Assembly (NCBI GenBank): GCA_035263125.1
Contig: DATFRP010000324.1
Coordinates: 1-64,000 of the forward strand
Direction: 5' to 3'
Source of the DNA: Gp6-AA40 sp035263125
GTDB taxonomy: Bacteria > Acidobacteriota > Vicinamibacteria > Vicinamibacterales > UBA2999
Length of the DNA stretch: 64,000 bases
Of the stretch, positions 60,292 to 64,000 are shown piece by piece (the stretch's first letter is position 1; each line of letters begins with the position of its first letter). Under the pieces are notes generated by a model. It was given only the letters and a program-made list of their open reading frames with translations, was not told the DNA's origin and made no database searches. The position numbers were made by a program, and so were the translations under genes.

Positions 60292-61932
60292 TCACGACGT
60301 CTGGTGTCCTGGCGCATGCCCCTTCTTGGCCGCGCGGTGCTCGCGCAATTCGGCCTGGCGAACCGTTTCGCGCGCCGCTTTTTCGGCGATGCGCCCCTTC
60401 TTCCGCTCACGCCGGCGGGCGGCTTTGATCTCGTGTGCCGCGCGCATGCGACGCACGGTATCGAGCTCGCGCTCGGAGTAGACCCATTCCTCCTTGCCCA
60501 CATCATCGCGCCACGCCGTCGCCGAGGTCAGAATCCGGCGAGCGAGTCCGAGCAGGAACGGCGTGCGAGAAGCGGCGACCGGATGCTGGTGCAGCCGTTC
60601 GACGCGCTCCACGAACAACGGCGTCGCTGCCACATCGAGGCCGTGCGGACGCACGAACGCGCGAACGAACGAGCGTACGTCGGTCCGTGGCTCCGCCAGC
60701 GCGGCGTCAAGCTGCCGGAAGTGTTCGTCGTAGCCGTCGGCCGAGGTGAGCAGCCCGCCGCCCGCCTCGAACAGATACCGGAAATGCACCGTGCCGAGCT
60801 GATTCTCGTGCCACTCCGGTAGCAGGAGGGTGTGCACCGGCCGGCCGATGATCGCGGCTTCGATGAACGCGCTCGTATTGAGGCCGACCACGACTGCGCT
60901 GTGATACAGCGAGTCGAAGTAGTCGGTGCGTGACGTCTCGTCGATCGGCGCGCTGCCATGGATGGCGACGTCGCGAACCCGCCGCAGACCGATCCCGTCC
61001 CACTCGCGCCGGCGCGAGGGATGCGGACGCACCAGAATCGGCACATCGCGGAGGTGCGGGTGCGAGCTGGCACGGATGCGGCCGATCCAATCGACCACGA
61101 ACGGCGCTTCCGGTTGACTGCCAATGAAAGGAGCCGAGCAGACGTAGAGGATGAAGGGGCGATCGGGCGGCAACCCGATGTGCCGGCGAAAGGCCTCGGC
61201 ATCGCGAGACGGCTTCCGATCGAACCACTTGTCGAAGCACTGCGCGCCGGTCACGGCGATCCGCGATTCGGGCACGCGATGCAGCGACATCGCCTCGCGC
61301 TTCTGCGTGTCGTTCCACACGAACACGAGATCGGGCAGATCGCGGATCAACGCCTTGCTCGAGAGGTGATCCCAGCTCCACACGCACAACGCCGCGGGCA
61401 CGCCCCGTGACCGCGCGGCGCGGAGATAGTCGACCTGCGATGATCCCAGTCCGATGAGCGGCGTGATGAGCACGACGTCGGGACGATGATCAGCGAGGAA
61501 TGCGTGAACCGCCGGCGATTCCGGAAGCGCGCGCTCCAGCCACTGGAGCACCGCCGACACCGGCCGGCGCGTCCACGACGCGTAACGCCGAACCCCCTCG
61601 CCAAGGGCGACGAAGGCGCCCGGCGTGCGCTCCCGCGAGCGATCGCGCAGCTTCGGCGTGCCCTCGAACATCCGGTCCTGGTAGCGAAGATGTTCGATGC
61701 CGCGCCGCAGCCGGCTGGCCACCCAGGCCCACTCGTCTGCCTCGCGCGGCGGCGCCTCGCCGTAGGTGAGCGTCGGGCACTCGGCGGCGAGCCGCTCGAC
61801 GACCAGCGTCCCTTCCGTGTTCTCACGCTCCGCGGCTAGATGCACATGGTGCCCGCGCGCCGTCAGCCCGCGCACCACGGAGTCGAAGTTGCGGAAGTCG
61901 GTGTAGCGGCGCGCGAGAAAGAGAATTCTCAT
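60292..61932 (-). CDS. Family A GT-B-like protein, copy 5 (subgroup A2)
   Basis: A 546-residue protein beginning MRILFLARRYTDFRNFDSVV. It carries VWSWDHLSSKALIRDL, LVFVWNDTQKREAM, VTGAQCFDKWF, LYVCSAPFIGS, LVRPHPSRRREW, VGLNTSAFIEAAIIGRPV, QLGTVHFRYLF and FVRPHGLDVAATPLFV. The C-terminus is highly basic with an AARRRERKKG stretch. ATG 61932 overlaps the NeuA stop by four bases. It probably transfers a sugar made by the coupled NeuA/NeuC genes (inference). Confidence 0.55.
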   Translation of the reverse strand: MRILFLARRYTDFRNFDSVVRGLTARGHHVHLAAERENTEGTLVVERLAAECPTLTYGEAPPREADEWAWVASRLRRGIEHLRYQDRMFEGTPKLRDRSRERTPGAFVALGEGVRRYASWTRRPVSAVLQWLERALPESPAVHAFLADHRPDVVLITPLIGLGSSQVDYLRAARSRGVPAALCVWSWDHLSSKALIRDLPDLVFVWNDTQKREAMSLHRVPESRIAVTGAQCFDKWFDRKPSRDAEAFRRHIGLPPDRPFILYVCSAPFIGSQPEAPFVVDWIGRIRASSHPHLRDVPILVRPHPSRRREWDGIGLRRVRDVAIHGSAPIDETSRTDYFDSLYHSAVVVGLNTSAFIEAAIIGRPVHTLLLPEWHENQLGTVHFRYLFEAGGGLLTSADGYDEHFRQLDAALAEPRTDVRSFVRAFVRPHGLDVAATPLFVERVERLHQHPVAASRTPFLLGLARRILTSATAWRDDVGKEEWVYSERELDTVRRMRAAHEIKAARRRERKKGRIAEKAARETVRQAELREHRAAKKGHAPGHQTS

Positions 61933-62615
61933 CGTCGCCGACTCAGCACGTGCTCCGCGTAGTCGAGATCGGCCATCGTGTCGATGTCGATCGAGTCTTC
62001 CGGTTCCATGAGCAGCGCGCGGCAGTCGTCGCCGTAGAGCGATCCGCGCTCGAGCACGTCGGCGCGCACGGCAAGGACGGCAGGGCCGTTGCGCGCGAAG
62101 ACGCGCGGCTTGTCCTGTCGGCGCACGATCACGGGACCGTGAATGAATGGCGTGAGCCGGTCACCGTCGAGCGTCATCACCGAAACCGGATTGAACTGGT
62201 GCGGCACTTCGACGACCGATACGACGGAGTCGGCGCCGCTCGCTGCGAGCAGCTCGACAGCCGCATCGATATGGTCGGCTCGCCGCAACGGCGACGTCGG
62301 CTGCAGCACGACGACGGCGTCGACCGGCGCGCCGGCGGCGAGGGCGCGAACCGCGTGCTGCAGCACACCGAGCATCGGTGCCTCGTCGGATGCGAGCTCG
62401 CGCGGACGAAGGAACGGCACCTCGAGGCCGAGCGCCGCGCCGGTCTCGGCGATTGTCTGATCGTCGGTGCTGAGCACGACGCGGGACAGGCGGCGGCTGG
62501 CGCGCGCCGCGTCGGCGGTATAGGCGAGGAGTGGACGGCCGCTCAGCCTCATGAGGTTCTTCCCTGGCAGCCCTTTCGATCCGCCGCGCGCCGGAATGAC
62601 CCCGATCACGTGCAT
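61929..62615 (-). CDS. neuA: CMP-nonulosonate synthetase (NeuA-like)
   Basis: A 228-residue cytidylyltransferase beginning MHVIGVIPARGGSKGLPGKN. LSTDDQTIAETGAALG and VLQPTSPLRRADHI follow, and SIDIDTMADLDYAE ends the family core. ATG 62615 shares one base with the NeuC stop (TGATG). It is the third such enzyme in the window. With NeuC at 62615-63781 it provides part of another nonulosonate pathway; the NeuB partner would have to be one of the two already present or one beyond the right edge. Confidence 0.87.
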   Translation of the reverse strand: MHVIGVIPARGGSKGLPGKNLMRLSGRPLLAYTADAARASRRLSRVVLSTDDQTIAETGAALGLEVPFLRPRELASDEAPMLGVLQHAVRALAAGAPVDAVVVLQPTSPLRRADHIDAAVELLAASGADSVVSVVEVPHQFNPVSVMTLDGDRLTPFIHGPVIVRRQDKPRVFARNGPAVLAVRADVLERGSLYGDDCRALLMEPEDSIDIDTMADLDYAEHVLSRRR

Positions 62616-63781
62616 CAGGCCGGCTGCGTGAAGACCAGGCGCTTCTGGGTACTGAGCGGGGCATGTGCCAGCCGATCGGCAATCCGGGCGCCTGCCTGCC
62701 CGTCTCCGTAGAGCGGATCGGATGGATAGCGGCCGTGCGCGAGCTGCCGGCGGATGCTGTCGACGATCTCCGCCGTGTCGTACCCGACATCGATCACGTT
62801 GGCACCGCGATCTCGCCCGGCCTGCCGCGTGCCGATGTTCACCGCGGGCACGCCCAGGAACGCGCCCTCGCGGATCGGCGCGCTCGAGTTCCCCACCGCA
62901 CACGCGCACAAGAGCATCAGGCGCACGTAGGTCTCGATCGGGAAGTTCTTGTGGAAGCGGATGTAGTCGGGCCGGTAGCGCTCGCGGAATGCCCGCATGC
63001 CGGTCGCGATGTCGTCGGACCCGGCATCAGCGTTGGGCCAGAGCATGATCGTCGGCATCCGCAGCTCGTGCAGCGCCATCAGCGTCCTGGCAATCTGTTC
63101 CTTTCCCTTCCCGTACTCGCTGGTGACCGGATGCTGGCTGACGAGCAGAAACGGCCTGCTGACGTCGACGTGCGCGCCCACGCCTTCGCGCTCGAGCCAC
63201 TCGGCGTGAGGAATGCCGTTGCCGCTCCGCGCGATCTCGCTCACCAGATCGATGCGAGGACAGCCGACCGCGTGCACGGTGTCGGGCGGCTCTCCCATCC
63301 TGATGATCCGCTCGGCAGCGGCGCTGTTGGCGGGGAAGTGCAGATGCGCGAGCTTGGTGACCGCGTGGCGAATGCTCTCGTCGATGGTGCCGCTGATCTC
63401 TCCACCCATCGTGTGCGCGAGCGGGATGTTCATGTAGGCGGCTGCAATCGCCGAGGCCATCGTCTCGAAGCGATCGCCGACGCTGACAACGACGTGCGGT
63501 TTCAACTGGTCGAACATGGTCGGCAGCTCGAGGAGCCCGAGCCCCGTGGACTTGGCCATCGTCGCCGGTGTCTCGCCCTCGACGATCATCGCCACCCGCG
63601 CGTCGGGGGTGAAGCCGTCGGCCTCGATGAGATCGACGACCGAGCCGAAGCGGTCGAGCAATGCCGAGGCGCCGACCACGAGCTGCAGCGTGAGCGCCGG
63701 ATGCTGCTTGACGGCGCGCATCACCGATTTGATGCTGCTGTAGTTGGCGCGCGACCCGACGAAGACGCAGACCTTACGCAC
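62615..63781 (-). CDS. neuC: NeuC-family hydrolysing UDP-N-acetylhexosamine 2-epimerase
   Basis: A 388-residue epimerase, GTG start 63781. VFVGSRANYSSIKSVM near the N-terminus, HTMGGEISGTIDESIRHAV, and VGNSSAPIREGAFLGVPAV mark the family; PLYGDGQAGARIADRLA ends the core. It parallels 40733 but differs throughout, so it may accept a different UDP-sugar (for example a 2,4-diacetamido sugar, as LegG). The next gene upstream is the truncated family A gene at 63803. Confidence 0.9.
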   Translation of the reverse strand: MRKVCVFVGSRANYSSIKSVMRAVKQHPALTLQLVVGASALLDRFGSVVDLIEADGFTPDARVAMIVEGETPATMAKSTGLGLLELPTMFDQLKPHVVVSVGDRFETMASAIAAAYMNIPLAHTMGGEISGTIDESIRHAVTKLAHLHFPANSAAAERIIRMGEPPDTVHAVGCPRIDLVSEIARSGNGIPHAEWLEREGVGAHVDVSRPFLLVSQHPVTSEYGKGKEQIARTLMALHELRMPTIMLWPNADAGSDDIATGMRAFRERYRPDYIRFHKNFPIETYVRLMLLCACAVGNSSAPIREGAFLGVPAVNIGTRQAGRDRGANVIDVGYDTAEIVDSIRRQLAHGRYPSDPLYGDGQAGARIADRLAHAPLSTQKRLVFTQPA

Positions 63782-63802
63782 GAAGCATCACCATTGGCGG
63801 CA

Positions 63803-64000
63803 TCACCACCTGGCCATCGATTTCTGCCATCGCTTGCCCGCCACCTTCGCCCAGTCGCGGGCGCGTTTCCGCAGCCGCGAGACCAGCGGCGGCTTGCGCA
63901 GCCAGTCGACGATCGGAACGGGCGCTGCCGCGGCGAGCACGATCGGCCGCAGCAGGTACGACCACAGCGGCGCGGGCCGCGGCGGCGGCGACGGCGACGA
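63803..64000 (-). CDS. C-terminal end of a probable family A protein, truncated by window edge
   Basis: A 65-residue tail ending in TGA at 63803-63805 and open to the right edge. It has PLWSYLLRPIVLAAAAPVPI followed by VDWLRKPPLVSRLRKRARD, the same hydrophobic-then-basic arrangement found at the C-termini of the family A genes at 42936 and 47420. The core motifs lie beyond the window. Its position, 21 bases before NeuC, repeats the pattern of family A next to nonulosonate genes. The assignment rests on tail composition only. Confidence 0.45.
   Translation of the reverse strand, partial: SSPSPPPRPAPLWSYLLRPIVLAAAAPVPIVDWLRKPPLVSRLRKRARDWAKVAGKRWQKSMARW

Overview
The window is a GC-rich bacterial stretch almost entirely given over to making a complex surface glycan (capsule or O-antigen). 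There are no rRNA or tRNA genes, no CRISPR array and no transposase gene. Gene style (GTG/TTG starts, ATGA/GTGA overlaps, very long polycistrons, short imperfect intergenic repeats) and gene content fit a free-living Gram-negative-type bacterium. I suspect Acidobacteriota (Vicinamibacteria-like) from the repeat types and protein flavour, but nothing in the window proves the taxon. No lineage marker is present.

Layout. Apart from a truncated glycosyltransferase end at 2-142 and one FAD oxidoreductase gene at 6431-7522, every gene is on the minus strand, so transcription runs from high to low coordinates. Positions 143-900 are a gene-free repeat-rich boundary. 901-6403 is a deoxy/amino-sugar plus carbamoylation module: DegT aminotransferase, RmlD-like reductase, GDP-mannose 4,6-dehydratase, SxtJ-like and DUF5989 membrane proteins, carbamoyltransferase. 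7534-12427 holds three glycosyltransferases and a fused MraY/WecA-type initiating phosphosugar transferase. 12450-22221 is a nonulosonic-acid-like module with an unusual helper set (transketolase, aldehyde dehydrogenase, SDR, HAD phosphatase, NeuB-like synthase, CMP-sugar synthetase). 22340-31999 contains a GT-C/dolichol-phosphate-type pair, a second aminotransferase/epimerase pair and a methyltransferase. 32015-38039 holds two paralogous GT-C-like membrane proteins, each translationally coupled to a tiny membrane-anchored ankyrin-like protein, then a methyltransferase, a cytidylyltransferase and an epimerase. 38085-44744 contains NeuA, NeuC and NeuB homologues; 61929-63781 contains another NeuA/NeuC pair.

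The most unusual content is two paralogous families that keep recurring. Family A is a GT-B-like protein of about 510-600 residues at 42936, 47420, 52081 (N-terminal part), 57460, 60292, and very probably the truncated gene at 63803. Family B is a protein of about 340-430 residues carrying a GPWxxExGxExLYWxPF signature at 30887, 38085, 49060, 52081 (C-terminal part) and 58992. A and B genes sit next to each other with start/stop overlaps, and at 52081-54753 they are fused into one protein. This suggests that A and B work together, probably as glycosyltransferases that decorate or polymerise a nonulosonate-containing glycan. I do not recognise either family as biochemically characterised.

How the parts may work together (inference). 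NeuC, NeuB and NeuA homologues make one or more CMP-activated nonulosonates. Gmd, RmlD, DegT and the epimerases make GDP/UDP/dTDP deoxy- and amino-sugars. The MraY-like enzyme starts assembly on undecaprenyl phosphate. The GT2, GT4, A and B proteins extend it. GT-C membrane proteins add sugars from lipid carriers on the outer face. Methyltransferases and the carbamoyltransferase decorate the product. No flippase, Wzy, Wzz, ABC exporter or chain-length regulator is recognisable here, so export genes must lie outside the window or be among the unassigned membrane proteins.
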